This document shows, one piece after another, positions 35,229-45,818 of a stretch of 64,000 bases of DNA (positions within the stretch are counted from its first letter, which is position 1; each line of letters starts with the position of its first letter). Under the pieces are notes generated by a model that was given only the letters and a program-made list of their open reading frames with translations, was not told the DNA's origin and made no database searches. This stretch comes from G965205725 sp965205725 (GTDB lineage Bacteria; Pseudomonadota; Gammaproteobacteria; Pseudomonadales; Halieaceae), in NCBI GenBank assembly GCA_965205725.1, contig OZ242189.1:1240001-1304000 (forward strand), written 5' to 3'. Made by a program: the position numbers and the translations under genes.

Positions 35229-36674
35229 TCAGAACACCTGGTGAGTAAAGTGACCATGGAAACCAAAGGGAATATGATTGTGTAATGTCACCGTGGCTAC
35301 TTCCCGGCCCATGGTTTGAGCATCAACCAGAGCAACCTCGCTGGTGCCCGTATTGGCGTTAAAGACCACCGAAATCAACCAGCCGTCGTCGTCAGCCAGT
35401 GCCTCAGGGCTACGCGGGACAAACAGTGCTTCGGAGGTAAAACGACCAGGGCCAAAGTCATAGAACTTACCCTGCCCGGTAGCAAGATCAACCTTTTGCA
35501 GGGCGTTGAAACTATAAGGCGTCCCATTTTCCAGAAAGGATGCCAAATATGCGTGGTCGTTTTTCAAGCCGGTGCGACGCTGGTCCCACATGGGAAAATC
35601 TCCGCCTGGCACCCCCTCGTGCCGATACCCATCGACCTTGCCAGAGGCAAGATTGAGTCGAAACCGATAGAAACACGCTGAGGCATCATCCTCGACTTCA
35701 ATGTCCGCAAACATATCGCGCATGGCGTCCATCGAACCCATACGATCAGTGCGACACACATCTGCAACAATTTCATCGCCCTCTTCGTAGGCGTTGCTGA
35801 AATGAAAGGCAAAGAAACTGTCTGTTTCAAACTTCCGCACCACCTTGAGATCATCGAGCGAGATAACCACGATTTTAGTGGGCATACCGGCATCAAACTC
35901 CATCGCGTCAACAATGCTGTTAAAACCGAACAGAAAACCCAGTGGTGACGTGAATACAGCCGGGCAGAGAAAAAATACCGCGTAGTTGTCGGTCATGGCG
36001 AAGTCGTGGCACATGGCATAATTCCCAACCATATGACGCGCTGAATCTTCCATCTCGCCATCTGCACCGATTTTGTAAACATTCAACGCGCCGAGCATCC
36101 CAAAGTTGTAATAGTGCCCGGTGCGCGGATGAATTTTTCCATGCGCACTAAAGGGCCTGGCGCGCTTCAACCTGCCATTAAATTTCTGCGGGCCGATCGT
36201 CTCAAGCGTAGATGGATTTAGCTCCCAGGGGTCCCCACCTTCCCAAAGTGTCAACAAGCGGCCGCCGTGGTAGACCACTGAGGTATTCGCAGCGTTGCCA
36301 GGAAAGCGAAACATGTTGTTGAGAAAGCCGCCGGGGCGCTGCGTACCGACACCGCGATAGAGGATTTTCTGAGCGGCAGTTTCATCGACATACTTGGGAG
36401 TACGCACATAGCGGTTCTTGTAATGAACGCTTCCTTTATCAATGGTAATCGCATTCAGCATACCATCACCGTCAAACCAGTGACCGAATTTTTGCTCACC
36501 GATTTTGAGGCGGCCCGGCCCGTTACGAAACAGAGTACCGGAAATTTCAGGCGGAATTTCGCCCACAATATTCTCACTGGAAACGGTGTAATCAAGCTCT
36601 TCAGCCTGCTCTTCAAAACCAGCGATATGACATCCGGGCATGATACGTTCGGCTGCGGGTCGTGGCGCATTCAT
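35229..36674 (-). CDS. Carotenoid oxygenase (RPE65/CCD family)
   Basis: A 481-residue non-haem Fe(II) dioxygenase that cleaves double bonds of carotenoids, apocarotenoids or stilbenes. The family start GTLFRNGPGRLKIG and HWFDGDGMLNAI are present, and the four-His iron site can be traced through FSAHGKIHPRTG, YAMCHDFAMTDNYAVF, FFAFHFSNAYEEGD and the final GFHGHFTHQVF. Length is normal and no signal peptide is visible, so it is cytosolic. The ATG follows GGGAGAATG. The small membrane-protein gene starts 124 bases away on the other strand. Confidence 0.93.
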   Translation of the reverse strand: MNAPRPAAERIMPGCHIAGFEEQAEELDYTVSSENIVGEIPPEISGTLFRNGPGRLKIGEQKFGHWFDGDGMLNAITIDKGSVHYKNRYVRTPKYVDETAAQKILYRGVGTQRPGGFLNNMFRFPGNAANTSVVYHGGRLLTLWEGGDPWELNPSTLETIGPQKFNGRLKRARPFSAHGKIHPRTGHYYNFGMLGALNVYKIGADGEMEDSARHMVGNYAMCHDFAMTDNYAVFFLCPAVFTSPLGFLFGFNSIVDAMEFDAGMPTKIVVISLDDLKVVRKFETDSFFAFHFSNAYEEGDEIVADVCRTDRMGSMDAMRDMFADIEVEDDASACFYRFRLNLASGKVDGYRHEGVPGGDFPMWDQRRTGLKNDHAYLASFLENGTPYSFNALQKVDLATGQGKFYDFGPGRFTSEALFVPRSPEALADDDGWLISVVFNANTGTSEVALVDAQTMGREVATVTLHNHIPFGFHGHFTHQVF

Positions 36675-36797
36675 AGAGGCATTCTCCCTGTAGGTACAAC
36701 CAGCATAGCAGAGGATTCAATGCGCAGAGTTTAAAGCTGTCTGCAAGCCGTGCCTGGCTGTGATATCGTTCCGCTCAACAACCAGAGGAGCACACTG

Positions 36798-37199
36798 ATG
36801 AAAATGAATAAGATCGTTCGCACCGCAACCGCTTTGCCGGCTCTGTTATTTACGGCAATAGGGATACGCTGGTGGCTTGAACCGGCGGGTGCAGCCAGGG
36901 AGCTCGGAATGCCATTGCTGGAAGGCAGCGCAATGAGTACTCAAATCGGTGATCTCAGCGCCTTTTTTATATCAGCTGCTTTGATGATTTTTATTGGGCT
37001 CATCACGCTGAACAAGACCTGGCTACAAGCTGCGGCACTGCTCACCGCCTTCGCTGCTATTGGCCGCACCATAGCAACGGTGGTTCACGGCGCAGACCTG
37101 GCAACACAGTCGATAGCCATTGAGGCGGTGGTGACTGCCTGGCTGATATTTGCCGCCAGTCAGATAAAACCAGCAGACACCTCAAATTACGGCGAGTGA
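36798..37199 (+). CDS. Small membrane protein, DUF4345-like
   Basis: A 133-residue protein with four hydrophobic segments (about residues 8-26, 53-71, 76-94, 105-125). The start is well supported by GAGGAG eight bases before the ATG. It overlaps the 3' end of the SDR on the other strand by 18 bases. The pattern 'GIRWWLEPAGAARELGMPLL' resembles DUF4345-type proteins of unknown role. Confidence 0.65.
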   Translation: MKMNKIVRTATALPALLFTAIGIRWWLEPAGAARELGMPLLEGSAMSTQIGDLSAFFISAALMIFIGLITLNKTWLQAAALLTAFAAIGRTIATVVHGADLATQSIAIEAVVTAWLIFAASQIKPADTSNYGE

Positions 37200-37943
37200 T
37201 AGCCCGCCGTCAACTGTAACCACGGAGCCAGTCATATAGCGCGAGGCGTCGGAACAGAGCAGGAGAATCGCTCCATCCAGGTCTTCCGGCTTGCCCAGTC
37301 GGCGCTGTAGAACTTTCTTGACCAGGCTCTTACCCGCTTCAGAGTCGAGAAATTCTCCTGCCATGTCCGTGTGGTAATAACCTGGGGCAATAGCGTTAAT
37401 TCGAACGCCGTAGCGCGCCCATTCCAGCGCCATGGTTCGGGTCAAATGCTCCAGGCCAGCTTTGGCAGCCGCATAGGAGGCAGTGCCCTTCTGCGATACT
37501 TTTGCCAATATGGAAGTGATGTTGACGATGGAACCACCGCCCGACTCTGCCATGTGCCGGGTCACTTCCCGAGATAACAACCAGGCACCCTTCAAATTCA
37601 CAGCGTGAATCGTGTCCCAGTCGTCTTCTGGCAAATCCAGCAACATCAGATCAGAAGATGCTCCGGCATTATTAACCAGTACGGTGACTGGCGCGATGGC
37701 ATAGCAGGTCTCAAGCGCACTCTTGATAGAGGCGACATCACCCACGTCCATGGGCACACAATGCGCCGTGCCTCCAGCCGCAGCAATTTTGTCCGCAGTC
37801 TCCTGCAATTTTTCAATGCGCCTGGCCGCCAGAATAACCGTGGCGCCCGCATTGGCCAAGGTCAGTGCGAAACGCTGCCCCAAACCGGTACCGCCCCCAG
37901 TCACAAGAACGGTTTCGGCTGACATATCGAAGATATTTTTCAT
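37182..37943 (-). CDS. Short-chain dehydrogenase/reductase
   Basis: A 253-residue classical SDR: VTGGGTGLGQRFALTLA (TGxxxGxG) at residues about 12-28, NNAGAS, the active-site NITSILAKVSQKGTASYAAAKAG (Ser, Tyr, Lys; in part), and the C-terminal GSVVTVDGGLSLAVI. The closest general type is gluconate 5-dehydrogenase/3-oxoacyl-ACP reductase-like. Its 3' end is duplicated as the relic at 34625. About 185 bases lie between this gene and the end of the res gene. Confidence 0.9.
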   Translation of the reverse strand: MKNIFDMSAETVLVTGGGTGLGQRFALTLANAGATVILAARRIEKLQETADKIAAAGGTAHCVPMDVGDVASIKSALETCYAIAPVTVLVNNAGASSDLMLLDLPEDDWDTIHAVNLKGAWLLSREVTRHMAESGGGSIVNITSILAKVSQKGTASYAAAKAGLEHLTRTMALEWARYGVRINAIAPGYYHTDMAGEFLDSEAGKSLVKKVLQRRLGKPEDLDGAILLLCSDASRYMTGSVVTVDGGLSLAVI

Positions 37944-38128
37944 GCGCGGCAGCTTACCGTATCGGCAGTAATACTGCACCTCTGCGCTGATAATTCAAGG
38001 CTCTATCGGAACAGCCTGCACAGCGACATTGCTCGGTTTGGAGATGGGCAGTGAACCGTAGTTTTCTTGATGGCCATCATGCTGGGCCCGCGGATTGATT
38101 CGGAGTCGGAAGACCAATAACTGCGAAG

Positions 38129-40837
38129 TTACTCAGCGTTCTTGTACTGCCTGAAACTGGCAACCAGATCGAAAAAAGATTTAGGTTTGTATTTTTTGAA
38201 TCCGCCCTCATCCACGTACACAAAATCATACCTCACCGCCGCTTGTATTGCGTTGATGTCCTCACACCATTGCTTTAGGCGTTCCATTTTCCGGGGAACC
38301 TCCAAATCTGCAAGCCCTTTGGTCTCAATGATAAATACTTCCCTATCTGATTTTTTAACAATAAAATCCGGGTAATAATTCGACAGTTCACCATTCGTGG
38401 TTGCATAATCAAGAGTGAAGTGAACAGCCAGATAATTCTTTGCATAGGAAATGATGTCATCGCATTCTTCCAGAAAATCTGCGAACTGTAATTCCAAATT
38501 GCTGTCGCCAATAATGCGGTTGAAAACGCTTTTTTTCGGGGTACGATAAGCCTGTTCCTTCACTACGAAAGGGCGCGTCTTGCGAAGTTTTATCCTGTCC
38601 CGTATTGTTGCATTACCCTTGTCTTGTACAGTCAGCGCATTGATCTGTTTTTTGAAGTTTTCCACCAGTGTCTTACTGGCTTCCAGCTCGGATAAATTAC
38701 GCAGTGTATTGAGGCTGTCCAGATCAACCGCAGAGTCAAACAATTCATCGCGTATGAAAGCCTTAACCTTCCCATACAGAACATCATAGCCACTCACCAG
38801 CCGTAAATCTTTCATCATGGCCTGGGTGAAATAAGCAACAACCGAGCGATAATCGCTTATTGCCGGGAAATCCAGAACGCTTGTATGGCTGATCTCATCG
38901 GTCGTGATATCCCTGAAAGTAATTTCTTTTTGCTCTTGCTCGGTAAATTCCCTGTAGGTCACTTTCCTGTGACCGAAACCGCTTGGGTCAAGATCATCAA
39001 GGTTTTTGTATTGCCGATACATGCGGGCTGTTAAAATGGGGATTTCAATATCAAGTGCATCCATATCTTTGTGGGTGTTTTCATTATCAATCTCAACAAT
39101 AATGGGCGTTTTTGGTTTACTGCCTTCCCCCATTTCTGCACGTTCCAGTTCAACCCCTTCAGACTGGATTGACTCCACAAAATCCATAAACGCATCGGTT
39201 CCAACGACACTGACATATTCCTTTAAAGTATTATCTACATCTGCATACATTTTTCGCAAACCCCGCCCTAGAGTTTGTTCTGGCAGGATATTACTTGTGG
39301 CGGTATATGCCCTAAGCCCCACGATGGTCGTTACATTCTTAACGTCCCAACCCTCTTTCAACATCAACACCGACACAATGGCCTTGTAGGGGCTTTCCCA
39401 GCTATCTATTTTATGTGCTTGCTTGCGTAATACCTCCAACTCTTCCTTTTTCTTGCCACTGCTAGCCTCGCTTATTTCACCATTATTTCTGGTATGGATC
39501 ACCAGCACCGCATCTTTTAGCTCTGGATAGGTCGCTTGCAGATATTGCGCCACGTCATCGCAGTTTTTGGTGTCATCGGTCATCACAAAAAGAATGGATT
39601 TTTTATCCAGCTTTTCATGTTCCTTATAAGCCTTACGCCATTCCACAACACCCAGGTTGAGATAATCGGCGTATTTCTCTGTGTATTTTGAGCTTTGCCG
39701 TTCACTTAATTTTGCACGGCTGGCTGGATCAGGCAAGACCGGATGCTTAACCACATTCTGCGATATAGCTTCAACCAATGGATAGTCAGAAATAGTCTGA
39801 ACAAAGATTGCACCGTTATTGTGTTTTGGTGTGGCGGTGACATCAATCTGCAAGGACAAAAACTTGTCTTTATGTTTTAAGCGATTGTGAATGTCTGCAA
39901 TAGATTTGAACCAGGCCAGCCTGTTATCGTGGATGTGATGCGCCTCGTCATTGATGATAATCAATTCATCGATATCCCTGACAATATCACCCAGATCAAC
40001 TTTAGAATCGGTAGTTTTCCCCACCGGCTTTTTCCCTAAAAAATAATCCATTGCATCGTCATCATCTGCCGATGGTTCTTTTATCTCTCCCGAATAAACA
40101 CGGTGAATATTGGTCAGAAAAATATTGCCCGTTTTACGGGTGATATTGACCTCATCCTGAATATGCAAGCTGAGTTGGAAATCATCCCGCCAGTGACGAC
40201 CTTGATAGCCATTGTCGGGTAATACCGGGTCCTTAAAGAAAATACGCAAGCCGTCAAAATCGCCGCGGATACGATCCAGCACAATGATATTGGGAGTAAT
40301 CAACAAGAAATTACGGGCAAGCTGTGAGCCAGGCTCATAGAGTTTGTGAAAATAACACCACGCCAGAACCAGGCTCATCACCTTGGTTTTGCCGGAGCCA
40401 GTGGCCATCTTGACCACAAAACGCAGCCAGTCTTCATCAAACATTCCAGGGGAAACAGCCCCCAAACTACCGACACGGAGCAAGTCATATTTATCTTTTG
40501 TTTTGACAACATCATATAAATAAATGATGGATTCCAGGGCTTCACGCTGGGCAAAGTAGTATTGGAACTGTGCCACCCTATCATTATAGGTGCCGTCATA
40601 GTCTGGTACTAAATGTTCTGTTTTAAACCACCAGTTCAAGAGGCTAATACTGGTTTCACTGGCACCTTCATAAGCTGCTGCTCGCCAACTTTTTACTTCC
40701 TTGCGTAAGCTGTGCACCAAAGGGGGCAATAATTTTTCGTAGCTGGATTCACGCAAGGCTTCATCAGCGGGGAACCATCTGACTTCTGGTTCGAGAATGA
40801 CATAAGGTGAATCAGGAAAATCAGGGTGCAGCGCCAT
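38129..40837 (-). CDS. Type III restriction enzyme, Res subunit
   Basis: A 902-residue ATP-dependent helicase-nuclease subunit of a type III restriction-modification system. Walker A KMATGSGKT at about residue 145, DEAH-type box LIIINDEAHHIHDN near residue 290, helicase motif VTATPKHNNGA, motif VI region EQTLGRGLRKMY, and a C-terminal PD-(D/E)xK-like nuclease: YYPDFIVKKSDREVFIIETKG (D, E-x-K). All expected motifs are present, so it looks functional. It begins 16 bases after the stop of the subtilisin-like gene and would be co-transcribed with mod and the ATPase. Confidence 0.9.
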   Translation of the reverse strand: MALHPDFPDSPYVILEPEVRWFPADEALRESSYEKLLPPLVHSLRKEVKSWRAAAYEGASETSISLLNWWFKTEHLVPDYDGTYNDRVAQFQYYFAQREALESIIYLYDVVKTKDKYDLLRVGSLGAVSPGMFDEDWLRFVVKMATGSGKTKVMSLVLAWCYFHKLYEPGSQLARNFLLITPNIIVLDRIRGDFDGLRIFFKDPVLPDNGYQGRHWRDDFQLSLHIQDEVNITRKTGNIFLTNIHRVYSGEIKEPSADDDDAMDYFLGKKPVGKTTDSKVDLGDIVRDIDELIIINDEAHHIHDNRLAWFKSIADIHNRLKHKDKFLSLQIDVTATPKHNNGAIFVQTISDYPLVEAISQNVVKHPVLPDPASRAKLSERQSSKYTEKYADYLNLGVVEWRKAYKEHEKLDKKSILFVMTDDTKNCDDVAQYLQATYPELKDAVLVIHTRNNGEISEASSGKKKEELEVLRKQAHKIDSWESPYKAIVSVLMLKEGWDVKNVTTIVGLRAYTATSNILPEQTLGRGLRKMYADVDNTLKEYVSVVGTDAFMDFVESIQSEGVELERAEMGEGSKPKTPIIVEIDNENTHKDMDALDIEIPILTARMYRQYKNLDDLDPSGFGHRKVTYREFTEQEQKEITFRDITTDEISHTSVLDFPAISDYRSVVAYFTQAMMKDLRLVSGYDVLYGKVKAFIRDELFDSAVDLDSLNTLRNLSELEASKTLVENFKKQINALTVQDKGNATIRDRIKLRKTRPFVVKEQAYRTPKKSVFNRIIGDSNLELQFADFLEECDDIISYAKNYLAVHFTLDYATTNGELSNYYPDFIVKKSDREVFIIETKGLADLEVPRKMERLKQWCEDINAIQAAVRYDFVYVDEGGFKKYKPKSFFDLVASFRQYKNAE

Positions 40838-42333
40838 TCATATTTCCTATACTTTAACTAACAGGTAATTTTAGATGAATTCTATCGCGAATTTGACTGT
40901 AGATAGGAATATCGACACCTTCTTCCACTTCCAGCGTCACAGCCAAACCATAAGGAATTTTTTCATCTAAATGTGCTGTAGCGTCAGCCTTGCAAGTCAC
41001 ATGCAGTGATATATACTCACCATCCTGATAAGCAGAAATCTGGCCGCTGCCCTCTAAAATTTCGTGTTGCACTGTGCCGCGTAAAACCTGGTGATGGTCT
41101 GCATCCTCTCTTTTAATATTTAGTGGTGATCTATTGTTATTAGGCGGCTGAAAAGAAAGCTTGGCTTCCCGTAAATTTCGGTGTGAAGGATTTATGGGTG
41201 AAAACCAGGCCATTGTTACCACCATTCGCCGCCAAACTTGTTGCCCGGATAAATCTGGTGGTAATGGAAAACGATACTCATGGCGTTTATTTTTTTGAAT
41301 TTCTCCGCAGCCCAGGACGGTGCCCCGTTGTTCTGTACATGCCAATACTCGATCAATGTCAACTGATCCATAACCAAGATAACGAGAAACAACCTCCTTA
41401 AAACGGCGTGAATTTGATGCAGTTTTCAATGCATTCTCAAGTTCAGCTTTTGCTTGAGTATCATGCTTTGCGCCGTGCACCAACAGTGTTTTAATAAGAA
41501 CAGCCATTAGGTTTTCTGGAATATCTTTGCCATCTTGTATTTGTAACGCTGACAATACTTCATGAATTTGTACGCCACTACGTGTGGCTAATGCAGCTGC
41601 ATTACTGGTCCCGCAAGTATGAACTGTTTTTGAAAGCTCGCCTTGCAGCTTGCTATCCCAAGCCACTTGCTGGCCCGGTTTTTGATGGCCTAAATCATCA
41701 AGATGAAACACGTTACCACTCTCTATATACCGCGTTGTGTACAGTTGTTGGCCACCAGGAAGAAGTATCTCAGGCTTTATCGAACGTCGAAATCCATGGC
41801 CAAATCGTGATACAGGGCTAAACAACTGTTCACTCGGTAATAGATCAATACGTGACCCTAATACATGCCCACTTGAGCTATCAGCATGCAATGCCCCCAC
41901 TGTAAGCGCGTTTAATGACTCAGCAGGAGACAACAAGCGCCGCTCAAATAATTGGGATGCAACGCATCTGATTAAGCGACTGATTCTTTCGTCGTCAGCT
42001 AGTGTTGAGAATTCACTACTTGAAATTCCAATATCAATATCATCAACATAATTACCTGCACTGACACAAAACAGGACACGATATTTGAAAGACAGCCAGT
42101 CTAATAATCGTGACCATGGGCTTGGCGTATGAATAAATGGACGTTCAGGATCTCCTAACGAGATATTTATAATCTTAATATGAGGTGCTTGCTCGGGTGT
42201 ATTGCCATCGCCCTCAAATAGTCGCCGCACAGCCCGTTCGATTCGATCCTCAAAGAATACATCGTCAGGAAAATATTCACTCGACCTATCGCTGGGATTT
42301 GGCTGCATAACAGCCAAGTGATAAACATAACTA

Positions 42334-43504
42334 GTGTAGTGTATTAAACTAATTATTGATTTGAGAGTGCATGTCTTGCCCGGCCCACTTTCTCCAGAAT
42401 CTCTCCCGCAGACTTTGTCCAAACAAATGGCTTTTTATCTTCATTGTGTCTCTCAATAAAATCCATGATAGTCTCTTCCAACTGTTGTACTGATGTGAAT
42501 ACACCACGACGCAGCCGCCTTTCTGTCAACAATCCAAAAAATCTCTCCACCAGATTTAGCCACGAAGAACTCGTTGGAATAAAGTGTAAGTGAACTCTCT
42601 TATGACGCTTAATCCAGTTCTTCACTGTTTCGTGTTTGTGCGTCGCATAGTTGTCAACGATAAGGTGAAGGTCTAACTCTTTGGGTGTTTGTTTCTCCAC
42701 AGTCTTCAGAAACGCCAAAAACTCCTGGTGCCGGTGACGCTTCTTACACTCACCGATAATATCACCCGTCAGGGTGTTCAGTGCCGCAAACAAGGTGCTT
42801 GTACCATGACGCTTATAGTCGTGAGTCATGGTTCCGGCGCGTCCTGGCTTCATCGGCAATCCCGGCTGCGACCTATCCAGCGCTTGAATGGAACTCTTCT
42901 CGTCAACACAGAAAACAACGGCATTCTCTGGCGGCGATACATACAAGCCAACGACATCGCGTAGCTTGTCTTCAAAGGCAGGGTCGCTGCTCACCTTGAA
43001 TCGGGCAACCAGGTGTGGCTTCAAACCAACTTCTCGCCACACTCTGTTTATAAAGGAGTGATTAATTCCCATCACTTTTGCCAAACCTCGGGTCGTCCAG
43101 TGGGTGCCATCCTTGGGTTTTTCCTGCGTGGTTATCTTGATGACTTTCGAACGCAGCTTTGCCTGGTCCGCAGAATTCTTGCCGCCGTGATTAGCCCCTC
43201 TGGGTAAATCTTTCTCTATCCCCTTAAGCCCTCTCTCGAAAAAACGATTGCGCCACCGGCCCACTTTGTTGGCATCAATTTCCAGCTCTTCAGCAATCTT
43301 GTAGTTGGGAATATTTTTTGCAGCGAGCAGAATGATCCTTGAGCGCTCTACCAATCGTACCGGTGTCGTTTTGCTCCTAACCTGTTTTTCCAACTGCTTT
43401 TTCTCTTGCGCTGATAAAGTGATGTCTATTTGGGCGGGCATTGGCTTCAAATGGGTAGTGAATGAAGCACTTTATATAACATGAATCAGTTCAATACACT
43501 ACAC
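42334..43504 (-). mobile_element. IS630-family insertion sequence
   Basis: A 1171-bp element with terminal inverted repeats beginning GTGTAGTGTATT at both ends (the repeat extends about 21 bases with two mismatches), flanked by TA dinucleotides at 42332-42333 and 43505-43506, the standard IS630/Tc1 target duplication. It carries one intact transposase. The near-identical ends and intact gene suggest recent insertion. Confidence 0.93.
42353..43441 (-). CDS. IS630-family transposase
   Basis: A 362-residue DDE transposase in one uninterrupted frame. An N-terminal double helix-turn-helix (residues about 15-130: LVERSRIILLAAKNIPNYKIAEEL, in part), then the catalytic residues: Asp in VVFCVDEKSSIQALDR, Asp in LHLIVDNYATHKHE and Glu in SSSWLNLVERFFGLL, which gives the D-D-E triad typical of the family. 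The ATG at 43441 is taken; an earlier TTG is possible. Confidence 0.95.
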   Translation of the reverse strand: MPAQIDITLSAQEKKQLEKQVRSKTTPVRLVERSRIILLAAKNIPNYKIAEELEIDANKVGRWRNRFFERGLKGIEKDLPRGANHGGKNSADQAKLRSKVIKITTQEKPKDGTHWTTRGLAKVMGINHSFINRVWREVGLKPHLVARFKVSSDPAFEDKLRDVVGLYVSPPENAVVFCVDEKSSIQALDRSQPGLPMKPGRAGTMTHDYKRHGTSTLFAALNTLTGDIIGECKKRHRHQEFLAFLKTVEKQTPKELDLHLIVDNYATHKHETVKNWIKRHKRVHLHFIPTSSSWLNLVERFFGLLTERRLRRGVFTSVQQLEETIMDFIERHNEDKKPFVWTKSAGEILEKVGRARHALSNQ

Positions 43505-44825
43505 TAGATAAAGGCGACCGGCTACCTTCTGATAACTCCCCATGTACAATTAAAGAGGCCATGTAAGTGCCATGTCGCCTTTCGCCCGGTTGATATTGGG
43601 CTTCTAAATCGTCCGGGTCATCAAACATCAGCCTGTCTTTAAGTGCTGTATGTTGAAGGTTTGGTACACCATCAAGAATTGCTGCTACAGCAGGCAACTC
43701 TGGGTTGCCTTCAGGAAACACGGACGTTCCACCTTCTTCCTCACTTGAGGTTGTTATACTTTGCCCTGTAGGGCGGAAATACATCACTCCTGGGAATTTG
43801 AATAGATTGATATCCAAATCATTATTTGATGAGTTAATCTCCTCTAATAAATGCAGCACCTGCTCCGCAGGTAGTGTTGCTTTAACTGCATGAAATGCAA
43901 TTTTCTCCATGTCAATAAAAGAACCTAGCGTTCCACCGCCAATTTCTTTCAACAGCTCAGTAATGGCTTGCTCATTCTTTCGACGGGCTTCAGGTGTTTT
44001 TCGGTAGAACAATTCAATTTGAAAAGTAATGTCGGTAGAATTTGTGGCTATAGGTTGAACTAAATCATGCCAACGCTCTATCATTCCCGTTTCATGGAGT
44101 GTCTCCTCAGTACCCCAACGACGTATTTTTGCAAGCTGGTTAAAGACATCGCGCCATTTTGTTTTCCCTGACGGCAATTGTTGCCCTCTCTCCCATTGTC
44201 GCCACAATGACAGTAATTCAGTCAACCCACTTTCATTAAGCATGGATAGAAATAGGCGACCTTTCAGACGCTTATTTTTTGCATCACTAATTGTATTGGT
44301 AATTTCATTATGTAGATTTGCTAAATGATCCGGTAAGCGTAATCCCAGTATATGCTCAGTAATTATTTTTCCATCACTATCAATGAACCCCTGATCCTCC
44401 AATGTGGTTCTTATTTCTTTTGACTGATCTCTGGTGGTTATTCCGCTAATTTTATTCTTAAAAAAATCAACGCCGATTTTCGGAGGCATATAAAAATCAT
44501 CATTGGCCTCAATATCTTCAACATCCCATTCGCCAAGCCATTCCAGCCCGTCGGTGGCGTCGACGGCTCGATTAAAGTCATCCACGCTGCCGACTATTTC
44601 AATAACCAGTACCGTCTCAGGCTCAAGGCCAGCCATGCAACCACTGGCACTCGCTTTGAAATTAGAGAAATCTTGTTCCAGGCTCTGTAACTGTGGTGAC
44701 AAACGCTCAGCCTACCTGGAGTGAGCAGGGAAATGTGGCTTACTTATCGGTCGAGGGGGTCCCGCAGGTGGGGAAATTGCTGTTGCATCAGGAAATACCA
44801 GCAATGGTAAATAGTCAGCCATACA

Positions 44826-45818
44826 TTACTCACCCATACCAAGGTTATCAATTTTTGGTTTCAGCCTATCACCCCATTGCTCTAATTTTACCCTGGTAAT
44901 TATTTTGGCGTTTTCAGTTTTCTGGTCCAGCACGGCCCGCCTTACTACGCTTAAACAAAACTCTTCCACTTCGGCAAAATTTAGCCCTTTCATTTTTTTT
45001 GCCAAGGTTTCGCTCGCATAGCCAAAGTTAATCTGACAACGCTTGCCAACAGATTCAATCAATGAGGTTAGTTGAGACCGGGTAGGCGGGGGCAACTCAA
45101 GACGAATCTGGAACCGTCTCCATACCGCTCTGTCCAACAACTCAGAATGGTTACTTGCCGCAACGATCACAACATAGTCTGGTAAATCGTCAATCTGCAA
45201 GAGCAAAGAGCTTACCACTCGTTTTATTTCCCCCGTTTCATGCGAGTCTCCGCGTTCCTTGCCAAGCGTCTCAAACTCATCAAAAAATAGAACGCAACGT
45301 TGAGTTTTAACAAAATCAAACAAATGCTTTAACCGGCCTGCTGTTTCGCCTAAGTAACTGCCCACTAATGTTTCGTAACGAACCACTAGCAGGGGATACA
45401 TCAATTCATGCGCCAAAGCCGCTGCTAATGTGGTCTTGCCATTGCCAGGTGGCCCTGCAAACAACAAACGATTACGCGCACGTAAATTATGCGCATGTAA
45501 CAATTCTGAACGATGCTGCTCCTCAACCACTTCCCTAATTTGAGTATTAATCTTTTCAGTTAACACCAGACTACTCAAAGATCGTTCCGGCGCTATTTCG
45601 TAAAACAACTCCTTATGGCGGCCACTATGACTACCATTCCGTTTGCTCGTGTCATTGGATAGGCTCGGCTGTATGGCTTTGGTTAAACGTTCAGCCAAAA
45701 TTCTATGGCCTTTATCTTTTTCTTCTCTGATGAGATTTTCCGCAACCCTACGCACCGATAACTGATCACCGCTACTGGCACTTTTGAACAAATCAACTAA
45801 TAAATCTGCTTGAGCCAT
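44826..45818 (-). CDS. AAA+ ATPase, IetA-like
   Basis: A 330-residue AAA+ ATPase. Walker A GPPGNGKT at residues 122-129, Walker B CVLFFDEFETLGKERG at about 175-190, sensor 1 VIVAASNHSELLD and an arginine-finger region AVWRRFQIR. The N-terminal 60 residues form a short charged helical region. It overlaps the mod stop by one base (TAATG), and the protease gene starts three bases after its stop. The ATPase with subtilisin-like protease pair matches the ietAS defence module, known from plasmid incompatibility and phage resistance. Its protease partner is broken here. Confidence 0.88.
   Translation of the reverse strand: MAQADLLVDLFKSASSGDQLSVRRVAENLIREEKDKGHRILAERLTKAIQPSLSNDTSKRNGSHSGRHKELFYEIAPERSLSSLVLTEKINTQIREVVEEQHRSELLHAHNLRARNRLLFAGPPGNGKTTLAAALAHELMYPLLVVRYETLVGSYLGETAGRLKHLFDFVKTQRCVLFFDEFETLGKERGDSHETGEIKRVVSSLLLQIDDLPDYVVIVAASNHSELLDRAVWRRFQIRLELPPPTRSQLTSLIESVGKRCQINFGYASETLAKKMKGLNFAEVEEFCLSVVRRAVLDQKTENAKIITRVKLEQWGDRLKPKIDNLGMGE

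Larger units (their letters stand above)
40854..44822 (-). pseudogene. IetS-like subtilisin protease, interrupted by stop codon and IS630
   Basis: S8-family protease whose catalytic residues are recognisable: Asp in AVAAILDGVPN, His in ERRHGTYMAS, Ser in GTSNAAALATR; Asn in VSAGNY. The native start is the ATG at 44822, three bases after the ATPase stop, giving MADYLPLLVFPDATAIS. Codon 37 is TAG at 44714-44712 (SR-stop-AERLSPQLQ; a Gln codon is the likely ancestor). An IS630 element then splits the gene at 43504/42334; removing it with one TA joins SRSPLS to SYVYHLAVMQ in frame. The protein would be about 900 residues. The order ATPase-protease matches ietAS defence modules. Confidence 0.88.

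Noticed and set aside
41183..42051. Plus-strand open frames over the ietS-like gene
   Set aside because: They are short shadows of the minus-strand protease and have no family character or ribosome sites.
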